Positions 17,201 through 25,647 of a stretch of 64,000 nucleotides of DNA are shown one piece after another. Made by a program: the position numbers and the translations under genes. The notes beneath the pieces were generated by a model that saw only the letters and a list, made by a program, of their open reading frames with translations, did not search any database and was not told the DNA's origin. Position 1 is the stretch's first letter; each line of letters opens with the position of its first letter. This DNA is from Leptolyngbya sp. PCC 7375 (lineage in GTDB: Bacteria; Cyanobacteriota; Cyanobacteriia; Phormidesmidales; Phormidesmidaceae): the NCBI RefSeq assembly GCF_000316115.1, contig NZ_JH993797.1, forward strand, positions 5,194,486-5,258,485, written 5' to 3'.

Positions 17201-19638
17201 TTGTCACCCGGGAGGTCACCTACAAGTGCATCAACACTCGTAACATCACCACCATTGTCAAATAGATCGTCTAGATCGCCTAAGCCAGTATCTAGCGCAT
17301 CATCGGTTGTGACCTGCTCTAAGGTAGTGTTGTCACCCGGGAGGTCACCTTCATTAAATAGATCATCTAATCCAACTGAATCAGTATCAGCTGTAGTCTT
17401 TTCATCTATTTCAGAGGTCACATCTTCTACAGATGCCCACACATCATCTAGCTCTAAGTCGTTTGAATCTTGTGTTGCGGCTACGATATCGCTGTCTAGA
17501 TTGAGGGAAGGCTCACTCAGGTCGTCAGAAAGTCCTAAGCTTGCTGACTCATTGGGCGTGTCTGTCTGTTGACCGGGTTCATCCCAAATATCTTGAGAAA
17601 GCTCGTCTGACAACTCTGATGTATCCGTGTTGGAAGAGCCTTTGTCTGTTTCCCACAGGTCATCATCACTAAATGGATCCGAGCCCGTTGCTGCTAGAGC
17701 TACAGCTGCAGAGTCATTAACAGTAAAGAAATCTTCGAACTCGGACTTTGTGGTTTCTGTTTCTGGAGTCTCGACCGTTTCTGATACGTCTAAATCAGGT
17801 ACTGCTACCTCAGAAAAGAAGCTATCTGTTCCTGAAACTACGGCAACATCTTCTAAATCGTTAGTGAACAATTCGTCAGTATTAGTCTCACCAGTGGCTT
17901 CCTCCAAATTTAGCTCAAGACTAGCAAGCTCATCGCTACTAGGGCTTTCAAAATCGAGGTCTAAATCATTATCGACAAGCTCTTCACCTTGGTTGGTTTC
18001 ACTAAATGATAGCTCGTCAAGATCATCCAAACTATCCGGGAGTTCTAGTGAGGGTTCTTGATCGGCGGCTTCTTCTGAACTATCAAGATCGCTAAATAGC
18101 TCATCAATATCAGGTGAATTATCAGCAGTAGTAGCTACATCATCTGCTGTTGAGCTATCAAGTTCACTGAGTAAGTTATCAACACTAGATGAATCTTTTG
18201 CAGTATCTATGTCATCAAATAAGCTATCGATAGAAGAGGTGTCAAGATCTTCTGATAACGGAGATTCAATATCAGTGCTAGAGGTATTTATCTGCTCGGT
18301 TAAATTTTCTAGGCCGCTGTTATCCAGAGTATCTACGGAATCAGCTGATTCCGTAGAGTCAGTATCACCAAATAGATCTGCAAGTTCACTACCTGATTCA
18401 AAATCATTTTGGTTGGTTTCTAGCTCCGTGGCATCTTCATTGAGAAGATCCTCAAAATCGGGAGCAATATCAATATCCAGAGACTCAGCAGGCGGATTGC
18501 CCTCATTTAGAGGAAGCTCTTCTTCTTGCCAGTCACTGTCGAGATCATCTCCTCCCGCTTCAAATAGATCGGCCAAACTAGTGAGCTCAGCATCTCCCAC
18601 TTCTGGACCAGAAGGGGTGACTGCTGCACTATTAAGCAGATCATCTAAGGAAATGCTTTCCTCATTTGCAGAGGATGGCTCGCCCACATTATTAAAGGTC
18701 AAGTCTGATTCTATGGATAGTGCTTCGACACCTGCTGTAGAAGAGGTATCTGGTGTGCTATCTGCAAACAGACTCTCTAAATCTTCAGTGGTATCTGTTA
18801 TATCTCCTTGGGCGGCCAACGTTTGAAGTTTTTCGGAGATGTTTATTTCCGGTTCTCTACCGGCCAGTACTAAATCCTGAGATTTTTTGATTTCTTTGAT
18901 TAAGGCCGGGGCGAGGGTGCGATAGTCATTATTGCGATCGCATACTGCCCAACGGGCATGCTTCACCAAGTTCATCCAAGTTGGCAAGTTAAACTGCTCA
19001 CCAAATCTTTCTAATAACTGACAGCAAGCCTCCAGGGCTAATCTACTTTCGTCTGTATCAGCCTGCTTGAAACGAGCCAGCATTTCTCGAAGTGCAGCTG
19101 ATACATCACTGCTGAATACAAGCTTCAATGCACTTTCTTCAACCGGCTGCGGTGAGCGTGCTGTAAAGACGACAGGCTGAGCCTCTGCGACAACAGCCTC
19201 ATTGGCGTCTGCCTCAGCTACAAGCTGATCTAAATGTTCCTGTAGCTGCTGAAAGACGGGCTCTACACTCGTCATGATGCTCTGCTCTTTGTCCTCAGTG
19301 AGGCCAAAGGGACCCTGTAGTTGCTCAAGCAGTTCTTGCAGGGCATCAAATACCCGCAAAAACATAGACTCCAGGGAACGATCTACCTTGATGGGGGCCT
19401 CTTTGAGAAGCTTGAAGTAATCTTCCATGCGGTGAGCCGTACGCTGCATGCTCTCAATGCCCAGCATGGCAGCACCGCCCTTGACAGAGTGAGCGGCCCG
19501 AAATACCTCATTGGCCATCTCCGGATTGACAATGGTTGCCTGAAGATTTAATAGACCCTGCTCAATGGTATTGAGATGATCTTTGGCTTCTTCAATGAAG
19601 TAGCCCAATATACGCTGTTGTTGTTCAGGCAGCATCAC
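14203..19638 (-). CDS. hmpE: Giant CheA-type hybrid kinase of the hmp/pil locus (HmpE-like)
   Basis: An 1811-residue chemotaxis-type histidine kinase. Order of domains: one Hpt domain (residues 1-110, phospho-acceptor His50 in AAHSVKGGAAMLG); an intervening helical region; an extremely acidic, Ser/Thr-rich linker from about 280 to 1145; dimerisation region from about 1155 (SHLDNLSNLVGELVVNR); HATPase (MTHLVNNAITHGIE, VGDDGAGIDP, GRGFGMDVVRTSLADIRG); CheW-like domain (about 1520-1660); and a C-terminal receiver (VLIVDDSITVRE, phospho-Asp in FCDIEMPRMDG, KPY). It is the last gene of the operon with MCP, CheW, CheY and PatA-like genes. This matches the order of hmpABCDE, which controls type IV pilus-based motility in Nostoc. 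The linker holds a 43-residue tandem repeat. The gene symbol is by order and architecture. Confidence 0.9.
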   Translation of the reverse strand: MMLPEQQQRILGYFIEEAKDHLNTIEQGLLNLQATIVNPEMANEVFRAAHSVKGGAAMLGIESMQRTAHRMEDYFKLLKEAPIKVDRSLESMFLRVFDALQELLEQLQGPFGLTEDKEQSIMTSVEPVFQQLQEHLDQLVAEADANEAVVAEAQPVVFTARSPQPVEESALKLVFSSDVSAALREMLARFKQADTDESRLALEACCQLLERFGEQFNLPTWMNLVKHARWAVCDRNNDYRTLAPALIKEIKKSQDLVLAGREPEINISEKLQTLAAQGDITDTTEDLESLFADSTPDTSSTAGVEALSIESDLTFNNVGEPSSANEESISLDDLLNSAAVTPSGPEVGDAELTSLADLFEAGGDDLDSDWQEEELPLNEGNPPAESLDIDIAPDFEDLLNEDATELETNQNDFESGSELADLFGDTDSTESADSVDTLDNSGLENLTEQINTSSTDIESPLSEDLDTSSIDSLFDDIDTAKDSSSVDNLLSELDSSTADDVATTADNSPDIDELFSDLDSSEEAADQEPSLELPDSLDDLDELSFSETNQGEELVDNDLDLDFESPSSDELASLELNLEEATGETNTDELFTNDLEDVAVVSGTDSFFSEVAVPDLDVSETVETPETETTKSEFEDFFTVNDSAAVALAATGSDPFSDDDLWETDKGSSNTDTSELSDELSQDIWDEPGQQTDTPNESASLGLSDDLSEPSLNLDSDIVAATQDSNDLELDDVWASVEDVTSEIDEKTTADTDSVGLDDLFNEGDLPGDNTTLEQVTTDDALDTGLGDLDDLFDNGGDVTSVDALVGDLPGDNTTLEQVTTDDALDAGLGDLDDLFDNGDDVTSADAPVGDLPGDNTTLEQVTTDDALDTGLGDLDDLFDNGDDVTSVDAPVGDLPGDNTTLEQVTTDDALDTGLGDLGDLDDLFDNGDDVTSADAPASDNALDNLLGDADIALDTTVENNADELTDLDLGNLELDEPETNLSDVDLSLELGSDLNDASSTESELLNEAPVSTFDFDLLDIEDDGIVTGFVNEDENPESLENPIETDTIDNLEIFEPSSEEPGLESLDSLLSELPEEIDEFSASTATTDSSNEFGELEALLESPDKLPEPSSESPSTTDLDDEFGDLEALLQDTDKTLAPTAASGTSTYRPRPTSNRLSARRMVTDQTMRVSVSHLDNLSNLVGELVVNRNTLEQDQDRLRQFLDNLLFQVQQLNDVGQRMRDLYERSLLESSLISSRQSYHMTSASFSVENSDIEDHATGESFDALEMDRFTGFHTLSQEMIELIVRVRESASDIAYTVESSDQVTRQFRQVTNQLQEGLNKARMVPFAQTASRLPRAVRDISLKCGKEARLVVEGRDILIDKMILEQLYDPMTHLVNNAITHGIETPEERHQAGKSSEGLITVRAFYQGNQTVISVGDDGAGIDPDIVKQKALQKGLISQSDAHTMTVLDVYDLLFHPGFSTRDQADDFAGRGFGMDVVRTSLADIRGNITIDSEPGHGTNFTIRLPLTLSISKALSCISNQARIAFPMDGVEDMFDVSRERIQKNDQGEDCILWRDTLLPFQNLSDLLSFNRTLGRGRVYGGNQDENMISIVVLRSANSFIALEVDQVMGEQEIVIKQLEGPVPKPTGIAGATVLGDGRVMPIADVLELIDLAMGRVRREPNAALWAQSEDAPPEEPTKVKSEPTVLIVDDSITVRELLSMSFNKVGYRVEQARDGQEAWEKLRSGLPCDLVFCDIEMPRMDGLELLSRLQKDDGLQQIPIAMLTSRGADRHRQMAVDLGASGYFTKPYLEEALLDAANKMLHGEKLV
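16825..17349 (-). repeat. Four tandem 129-bp (43-codon) repeats inside hmpE
   Basis: The unit starts GDLPGDNTTLEQ and repeats at exactly 129-bp spacing: the plus-strand landmark gggaggtcacc occurs at 16952, 17081, 17210 and 17339. Three copies are 129 bp; the most C-terminal one has an added 9 bp (a GDL insertion). Copies differ at only a few bases, indicating recent expansion. The protein units are acidic and include DDLFDNG. Confidence 0.95.
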
Positions 19639-19739
19639 CCTCGTCTCCCTAAATAAAATCGGAAATTAGGCCAGTCCTTCAAATACTTGATAGCTATGGC
19701 AGTCGTCCCTTGACATGTTTAAAAATGGATGCGAATAGC

Positions 19740-22637
19740 CTACTTTTTATCACTTTCTACCTTAAACCGCTCCACTGATGTCAGCAGATCCCGAGCAACG
19801 CCCACCAGATTTTGCAGAGAGGTTGACACCCGCTGAGACTCTTGAGACGTCTCTTGGGCAGAAAGTTCAACCGATTGCATTACCTGAGCAACAGCTCGTG
19901 AGGTTTCCGTCTGTTCGACGGTATCAGCCGTAATAGAACGTACTAATACATCAATGCGATTCGATACCTGGATAATATCTTCCAACGATCGTTTCGCCTG
20001 CTCTGCAAGTCGTGTCCCCTCAATCACCTGTTGAGTTCCCTCCTCCATGGCAGTCATTACGCCGCCGGTTTCTCCCTGGATTTGCAGAACGATTTGCTCA
20101 ATCTCCTTAGATGCCTTGGCCGCTCGGTCAGCAAGCTGACGAACCTCATCAGCTACGATGGCAAAGCCTCTACCAGCTTCCCCGGCACGAGCTGCCTCAA
20201 TACTGGCGTTCAAAGCTAGTAAGTTAGTTCGAGATGCAATCTGAGAAATCAAGGCCACGATTTTGGAAATTTCTTGAGAGGATTCCGCTAATCGCTTAAC
20301 CTTACGGGTAGTCTCAGCTACCGTTTCGCGAATTTCTAAAATACCAGCCACAGTTCGCTCCACAGCTTCCCCCCCCCGGAGGGCAGTGGCTGATGCTGAA
20401 CGAGCGACCTCTTCGGCCTCCCGCGCACTGTCTGCGACACGCTGAATAGATTCAGTCATGACCTGTACAGAATTCAAGGTGACTGCCAGCTCCTCAGCTT
20501 GTCGCAAGGCATCTGCTGATAGGCTGCGGGCAAACATCTCATTATCAGACGAGCTCTTAGTCACCTGTAGTGCTGCCGCACTCACCTGCTGTACAATTTC
20601 TCGCAGATTTTGAATCGTTAAGTTGAACGAATCAGCGACCGCTCCTAAAACGTCGGCTGTGACCTCTGCCTGAACGGTTAAATCACCCCGGGCAGCTCCT
20701 TCTACATCGTCCAATAGACGAATTACCTGGCGCTGTAGATCCTCTTTAGCCTGTTCTTGTTCCTGCGCTTTGCGCTGGGCCTCACTAGTCGTCGTGAGAA
20801 TGACCCGAGCCATCTTGTTAAACCCTGTGGCCAGTTGACCTAACTCATCACTAGAGTGAACAGTTGCTCGCGCATTTAGATCTCCTTGGGAAACCAAGTC
20901 AAACTGCTGTTGAAGATTATCAATTGAGCGTTTAGATTGGCGATCTAATAAAAATCCTAATCCAAATACCGTCACAAAGCTAACGATACCTGCAGCACCT
21001 CCCATGGCAGCAGGATACACTCGGGCAATTAGGTTTCGATTGTCTGGAGATGTGCTGTCAGCAGGTAGCCGTCCTAAGGTAGCTAGATTAACCCCTGCAA
21101 CCGCAATCACAGATGTTAGTCCTGCAGCCCCTGCCATGATTAAGCGTTTAGTGGCAAGCGGCGCATTGTTCAGGGTATTAAAAATCCCCTCGCTTTCTAC
21201 TTCAGGAACAACAACGGGCGACTCTTCCCCTTGGGTAAAGGATGGCAGCTGATCGGCAGTTTCGATGCTAAAGATGTCATCGTCTCCAATGATTGCCTGG
21301 TCATCCTCCTCTACTAGACTAAAGCCAGAACCGCCACGGGTAACTGGAGCTTCAGCAAACCCTCCCTCTGATGTTTCAGAAGGCTCCGTAAATTCAGTGG
21401 AACCACCTTCGGATAGATCAAATTCCGGCAGGCTGCCTAAATCATCAAATTCATCAAACTCATCGAGGAAATCGATATCGCCGCCTGGCTGACTTTCCAA
21501 ACCTTCCATCGTGTCAACGCCTGGAAAAGTCTGTTCGTCAATGTCATCATCCATTAGCCCATTATCGGTGGTCTCAATACCTGGCAATGTGGATGCCTCA
21601 TCAAATTCTTGAAAATCCCCGATAGGCATGGTGTCGGGTTGAGCATCATCCGGTTCCATCATGAAGAGGGTTTTATCATCTGGCTCTTCTAATAAGTCTG
21701 AACCAGCATCCAAACCCACTTCAAGTTCAGGGCGATCAATCTCCAGAGAACTACTACCTGTCTCTAAAAAGTCATCCACATCTGGAAAGTCTTCCAGCTC
21801 ACCCGATGAAGACGGTGCAGATGGAAAAGCTTCGTCGAAATCATCTTGATCAAATTGCGATACATCTTGAACGGGTGTTGAAGACTCATCACGGACGACG
21901 CTATCGAGGGTAATCTCTTCTTCCTCTGAGGATTCAATAAGACCTTCCAAGCTGCTGTCTGCAAATGGATCTAAAAGTTCAGCATTACCTAGATCTCCAC
22001 CTATGGACAAATCGCTAATGGAGAATGGATCGTCCTCGTCGTCCAACTCTAAACCTTGATCACCAGAGGTGCTCTCATAATCAGCAGTAGCGTTGAAGGG
22101 ATCGCCTGTAGCTTCAGTGGCAAGATCATAGCTATCTTCATTTTCTAGTGCATTTGGTTCTGGTGCACTTAGGTCAGTGGGTGAGTCTGCTGTCGGCTCG
22201 GTTTGAAAACTTGCCCCATCTGCTTCTTCAAAGGACAAATCGAGTCCGGCACTCAAGTCATCACCCTCTTCTCCCATATCGCCATAGAGCTCTATGGAGT
22301 CAAACAGACCATCTGCAGTAATATCCTCTATGCCATTCTCATCAGCCTGTACCTGGCTAACATCCATCTGTTCTGCATAGGTAAGGCCATTGTTGGCGTA
22401 ATTAACGAACTCAGGATCGGACGTTAAATTTAAGACGGATTTATATTGAGTGCGGGCTACATCGTACGCACTTAGCCCATAGCAATAGATGTGACCCTTG
22501 AGCAGGAGCACATTGGGATCGCTCGGGTAATTTTCTGCCAGTTGCTCAATAATGTCAGCAGCTTGTTCATAACTGCCCTGCATATATGCACGTTCTGCTG
22601 CTTGATAGGTTTGAGCGTAATCTATGCCCGATGCCAT
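19740..22637 (-). CDS. hmpD: Methyl-accepting chemotaxis-like receptor (HmpD/PilJ-like)
   Basis: 965 residues. Residues 1-95 form TPR-like helices (AERAYMQGSYEQAADIIEQL, YPSDPNVLLLKG). An acidic linker runs to about 490. Two hydrophobic helices follow (RLIMAGAAGLTSVIAVAGV near 496 and GIVSFVTVFGLGFLLD near 550), with only about 30 residues between them, so there is no periplasmic sensor domain. A HAMP domain follows (about 572-625), then the signalling domain with the conserved tip ISQIASRTNLLALNASIEAA and RAGEAGRGFAIVADEVRQLA. Input is therefore likely cytoplasmic or membrane-based, through the TPR part. It lies 101 bases before hmpE and 50 bases after the CheW gene, and should form a receptor-CheW-CheA array with them. 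Confidence 0.9.
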   Translation of the reverse strand: MASGIDYAQTYQAAERAYMQGSYEQAADIIEQLAENYPSDPNVLLLKGHIYCYGLSAYDVARTQYKSVLNLTSDPEFVNYANNGLTYAEQMDVSQVQADENGIEDITADGLFDSIELYGDMGEEGDDLSAGLDLSFEEADGASFQTEPTADSPTDLSAPEPNALENEDSYDLATEATGDPFNATADYESTSGDQGLELDDEDDPFSISDLSIGGDLGNAELLDPFADSSLEGLIESSEEEEITLDSVVRDESSTPVQDVSQFDQDDFDEAFPSAPSSSGELEDFPDVDDFLETGSSSLEIDRPELEVGLDAGSDLLEEPDDKTLFMMEPDDAQPDTMPIGDFQEFDEASTLPGIETTDNGLMDDDIDEQTFPGVDTMEGLESQPGGDIDFLDEFDEFDDLGSLPEFDLSEGGSTEFTEPSETSEGGFAEAPVTRGGSGFSLVEEDDQAIIGDDDIFSIETADQLPSFTQGEESPVVVPEVESEGIFNTLNNAPLATKRLIMAGAAGLTSVIAVAGVNLATLGRLPADSTSPDNRNLIARVYPAAMGGAAGIVSFVTVFGLGFLLDRQSKRSIDNLQQQFDLVSQGDLNARATVHSSDELGQLATGFNKMARVILTTTSEAQRKAQEQEQAKEDLQRQVIRLLDDVEGAARGDLTVQAEVTADVLGAVADSFNLTIQNLREIVQQVSAAALQVTKSSSDNEMFARSLSADALRQAEELAVTLNSVQVMTESIQRVADSAREAEEVARSASATALRGGEAVERTVAGILEIRETVAETTRKVKRLAESSQEISKIVALISQIASRTNLLALNASIEAARAGEAGRGFAIVADEVRQLADRAAKASKEIEQIVLQIQGETGGVMTAMEEGTQQVIEGTRLAEQAKRSLEDIIQVSNRIDVLVRSITADTVEQTETSRAVAQVMQSVELSAQETSQESQRVSTSLQNLVGVARDLLTSVERFKVESDKK

Positions 22638-22687
22638 CTGTATTCTCCTGCCAGTCTAAACTTCTCCATATTTTCAACCCATCGACC

Positions 22688-23218
22688 CTAAGCTACCCAA
22701 CGCGCCGAGCGCAGTATGGCAACATGGTCTAATAGGCGTAATGAGCGATCCGTATCGGCATCTAGTACCCATTCCCCCTTTAGAAAAGGTGCCATTGTAT
22801 CGGAGTAGTCGCGGGACATCTTCATGCGTTCTGCATCTAGCCAATCTGTACCCACTATCTGATTAACGGCTAAGCCTAACATAGTCCCCTGATGTTCGAC
22901 AGCAATCACTGGAATTTCTGCCCTGTCAGTATTCATCGGTTGAGAATAACCTAAAAACTGCCCTAGATCGGCAACCCATATGACACGCCCTTGTTCGTTC
23001 AAAGTTCCAAGTAATAAAGGAGACACATTGGGAACAGGGGTGATACGGTCAGGGGGATTTTCAATGATTCGGCGAATACCAATGGCAGGTAAAGCAAACT
23101 CATCATCGGCTCCGACATAGAAGCGCAGATGAAGCTCGCCATCAGGCGTTTCAAGCTTTTGTAGTTCAGGGTCTTGATCTTGCCCTACTCCGGTTTGAAA
23201 GTCTGGATTACCTACCAT
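22688..23218 (-). CDS. hmpC: CheW-like coupling protein (HmpC-like)
   Basis: A 176-residue CheW-fold protein that links receptor and kinase. The start LHLRFYVGADDEFALPAIGI matches the first CheW strand pair, VSPLLLGTLNEQGRVIWVAD is the central part, and MLGLAVNQIVGTDWLDAERM the later strand pair. It is somewhat longer than a minimal CheW because of an N-terminal extension of about 30 residues. It lies 32 bases downstream of the CheY gene and 50 upstream of the receptor gene, in one transcription unit. Confidence 0.88.
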   Translation of the reverse strand: MVGNPDFQTGVGQDQDPELQKLETPDGELHLRFYVGADDEFALPAIGIRRIIENPPDRITPVPNVSPLLLGTLNEQGRVIWVADLGQFLGYSQPMNTDRAEIPVIAVEHQGTMLGLAVNQIVGTDWLDAERMKMSRDYSDTMAPFLKGEWVLDADTDRSLRLLDHVAILRSARWVA

Positions 23219-23250
23219 CGGCCCCTATTACCTCAAAAATCTTTGGCATT

Positions 23251-23616
23251 TCAATCACGTAGCAGTTGTTTGACTGTGCCCACTAGCTCAGTTGGCTGAA
23301 ATGGCTTGGCAATATAAGCATCAGCTCCTTGTTTCATTCCCCAATAACGGTCAAATTCTTCACCTTTAGAAGAACACAGTACAACAGGCAGATTTTGTGT
23401 GGCAGGGTCAGACTTAATACGTCTACAGACTTCGTACCCATTCATGCGGGGCATGACGATGTCTAAAACGACTAAGTCAGGTAGATCTCCCTGGATATGA
23501 GCCAATGCTTCAACACCATCGCTAGCGACAGTCACTTGTAGACCATTACCCTTTAATAAGTCAATAATCATTTCTCGTTGGGCAACACTGTCTTCCACTA
23601 CTAAAACCGTACTCAT
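23251..23616 (-). CDS. hmpB: Single-domain CheY-type response regulator (HmpB/PilH-like)
   Basis: A 121-residue stand-alone receiver. It shows the acidic pair (VEDS, residues 8-9), the phospho-acceptor Asp near 52 in VVLDIVMPRMNG, the Ser of LCSSKG, and the Lys of IAKPF near 102. There is no output domain, so it should act by protein contact on the pilus motor or as a phosphate sink. It lies second in the operon, as hmpB does in Nostoc. Confidence 0.9.
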   Translation of the reverse strand: MSTVLVVEDSVAQREMIIDLLKGNGLQVTVASDGVEALAHIQGDLPDLVVLDIVMPRMNGYEVCRRIKSDPATQNLPVVLCSSKGEEFDRYWGMKQGADAYIAKPFQPTELVGTVKQLLRD

Positions 23617-23936
23617 AACCTGAATTTCGCCGTTTAAGACCGGTTCATATCTTGATTCAACCCATTATGCCCCCTAGGGGGAAATAACTATTTAAGTTGA
23701 CTAATATGCCCAGTTAATTGGGATTCACCTGGGAAAGCAGCGATTGGTTGGCTATTTGGTGCATGATGGTATGCACACCCTACCGCTTGTGCCTAATAAA
23801 ATACCCGTACGTATCTAATTTATTAAACTTTCATCAAAATTCTTTTGATTGGATGGAGCGTAATGGTTCTACAAGTTACGTAAAAATCATTAATAAATTC
23901 GAAAAGAGAATGATTTCCACTCGATATCTTCCATCA
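23617..23936 (-). other. 320-bp intergenic gap between hmpA and hmpB
   Basis: No supported gene. It contains only a short hairpin (GTGCAT/ATGCAC near 23759-23776). The length of the gap suggests the hmpB-E part may have its own promoter, though none can be pinpointed. Confidence 0.4.
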
Positions 23937-25130
23937 TTATGGATTACTCCAGTTCTCAGGGTTTAGGGTAGCTGATATTTCCTGCTCAAGTAGCATTTCA
24001 GGGGCAAGACGCTTAGGATTGCCCCTACCTACGTATCTTTCTACTAAGGCTAACAGCTCTGGTTCGCCAAAGGGTTTAGTTAGATAGTCTGTGGCTCCAA
24101 CCATGTTGGCTTTGACACGATCTACAAAGCTGTCTTTACCTGTCAGCATGATGATAGGAACCGATTGGAAATATGGAGCCTGTCTCAACATGGCACATAG
24201 TTGATGCCCTTCTAGTTCAGGCATAGCTACATCACAGAGAATGAGATCGGGCTTAAGACTGAACAGTAAACTCAAGGCTTTTACTGGATTCCCAATGGAT
24301 GTGACTTCGTAGCCATAGGCATCCAGCATCATTTCTATGGCCTGTCTGACAGCTAGGGTGTCGTCAATACATACGATGCGAGGAACGGCATTATTAATAG
24401 GGGCTTTAGTCTGGATGTTATTAGATGCCTGTAGACTATGCACCATTTGGATATGCCCTTTCTGGACATAAGGATATAGCCCGTTAGCAACGCTAAAAAT
24501 ATTTCGACTTAGGTGGCGCGAGATTTGAATAACAGATGTTTTGCCATCGGACATAGCCAAAAGTGGCGGTAGGGATGCTGAGTCTGTACGGTAGGTGTCT
24601 GCTAGGAAGGGGCAATCGTAAAAAGAATTTAACCGAGGCTGTAGTCGCAACCATCCTTGTAACTGTCGAATCACTCGCTTTACCAGGGGTTGGGTGTCAA
24701 ACTCGGTGAGTTGAGGGCTCAGGGAGGCGTGAAAGCGAAACAAAAATCGCCCTTGATGTAAGCTGATGACTTCAAAAAGCGTTTCTTCGATCAAACGGTA
24801 AAGTACGGAACGTGCTTGTTGAGTGGTGAGATGGCCATTTTCTAGCAACCACCATAGAGCTCCGTACTCTGGTGGACGGAGGGGAGTTAGATTAGACAGG
24901 TCAACACTTTCCCACTGAACATCTAACTTGAGGGGATACAAAATATCGCGCAGCCGATTTAGCTGTTCATTGGTGCGTCCAGCGTAAAGAATGCCGCCAT
25001 TGGCAAAAAACACTAGCCATGAGTTGGCTGGCCCATCGAAAGATTCAATATAAAGTTCTCCGGTTTGCTGACCAATATCAATCAGTTGAAAAATACTGCG
25101 AATATCCAGCTCGCTTAACTGGCCCTGCAT
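23937..25130 (-). CDS. hmpA: PatA/PilG-like response regulator (HmpA-like)
   Basis: 397 residues. The N-terminal domain is of the DUF4388/PATAN type (LSELDIRSIFQLIDIGQQTG, GELYIESF, FANGGILYAGRTNEQL). The middle region is helical (LLENGHLTTQQARSVLYRLI). The receiver starts near residue 250: RIVCIDDTLAVRQAIEMML, phospho-Asp in LILCDVAMPELEG, MLTGKD, LTKPFGEP. This PATAN-REC layout is that of PatA and of HmpA/PilG in cyanobacteria. In those systems such proteins are thought to pass the signal to the pilus motors. It is the first gene of the minus-strand operon and faces hmpF across a 517-bp divergent spacer. Confidence 0.9.
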   Translation of the reverse strand: MQGQLSELDIRSIFQLIDIGQQTGELYIESFDGPANSWLVFFANGGILYAGRTNEQLNRLRDILYPLKLDVQWESVDLSNLTPLRPPEYGALWWLLENGHLTTQQARSVLYRLIEETLFEVISLHQGRFLFRFHASLSPQLTEFDTQPLVKRVIRQLQGWLRLQPRLNSFYDCPFLADTYRTDSASLPPLLAMSDGKTSVIQISRHLSRNIFSVANGLYPYVQKGHIQMVHSLQASNNIQTKAPINNAVPRIVCIDDTLAVRQAIEMMLDAYGYEVTSIGNPVKALSLLFSLKPDLILCDVAMPELEGHQLCAMLRQAPYFQSVPIIMLTGKDSFVDRVKANMVGATDYLTKPFGEPELLALVERYVGRGNPKRLAPEMLLEQEISATLNPENWSNP

Positions 25131-25647
25131 AGATTTGTCCTAAGGAATTGGCACTTGGTAACTAGGTTGGCTACATTGATATACGGCATTAGCTACAATT
25201 ATTAGCACTTAACTACAGTTACACTGTCTTTATATGAGGTGGCTATGTGCTCTAAGCAGTTTAGCTGCTGTTTATAAAGTGACATTTTTTATGTGAATGG
25301 TATGTGGTGGTGTCTATTGATTAGCCGTATGCGCACGTAGGAATGTACATATTAGAGAAGCATTAATTCATTGAAGTGATAGTTAACCTCCATGGTTTAG
25401 TGCTTTTGGGAGAATTGTTTTTTATAGGTTAGAGGTTTCCATCGGACACGTATACACTAGCGAATAGCTTGGGATTATTAGGTCTAGAGTCGCTCAGATA
25501 AATATCGTTTGGCTATTGATTTTGCTTCAATATTTTGATAAATACAGTGCCTTAAGCTTCTATATTACTAACTAAACGAGACGTGGATATTGTGTAACTG
25601 AGTAGCTGTTTCCGGTAGCTATTTGTATAGACGAAGGGGATGCCAGC
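25131..25647. other. Divergent spacer between hmpA (-) and hmpF (+)
   Basis: 517 bp with no supported gene. It must hold the promoters of both transcription units. No convincing -35/-10 pair was found by eye. The sequence is AT-rich compared with the flanking genes. Confidence 0.5.

Noticed and set aside
16825..17349. Possible CRISPR-like array
   Set aside because: The units are contiguous 129-bp coding repeats without spacers and keep the kinase reading frame.
16202..17572. 456-residue plus-strand open frame, Ser-rich
   Set aside because: It is antisense to the acidic repeat linker of the CheA-like kinase; its Ser/Arg-rich composition is a by-product of Asp/Glu codons on the other strand.
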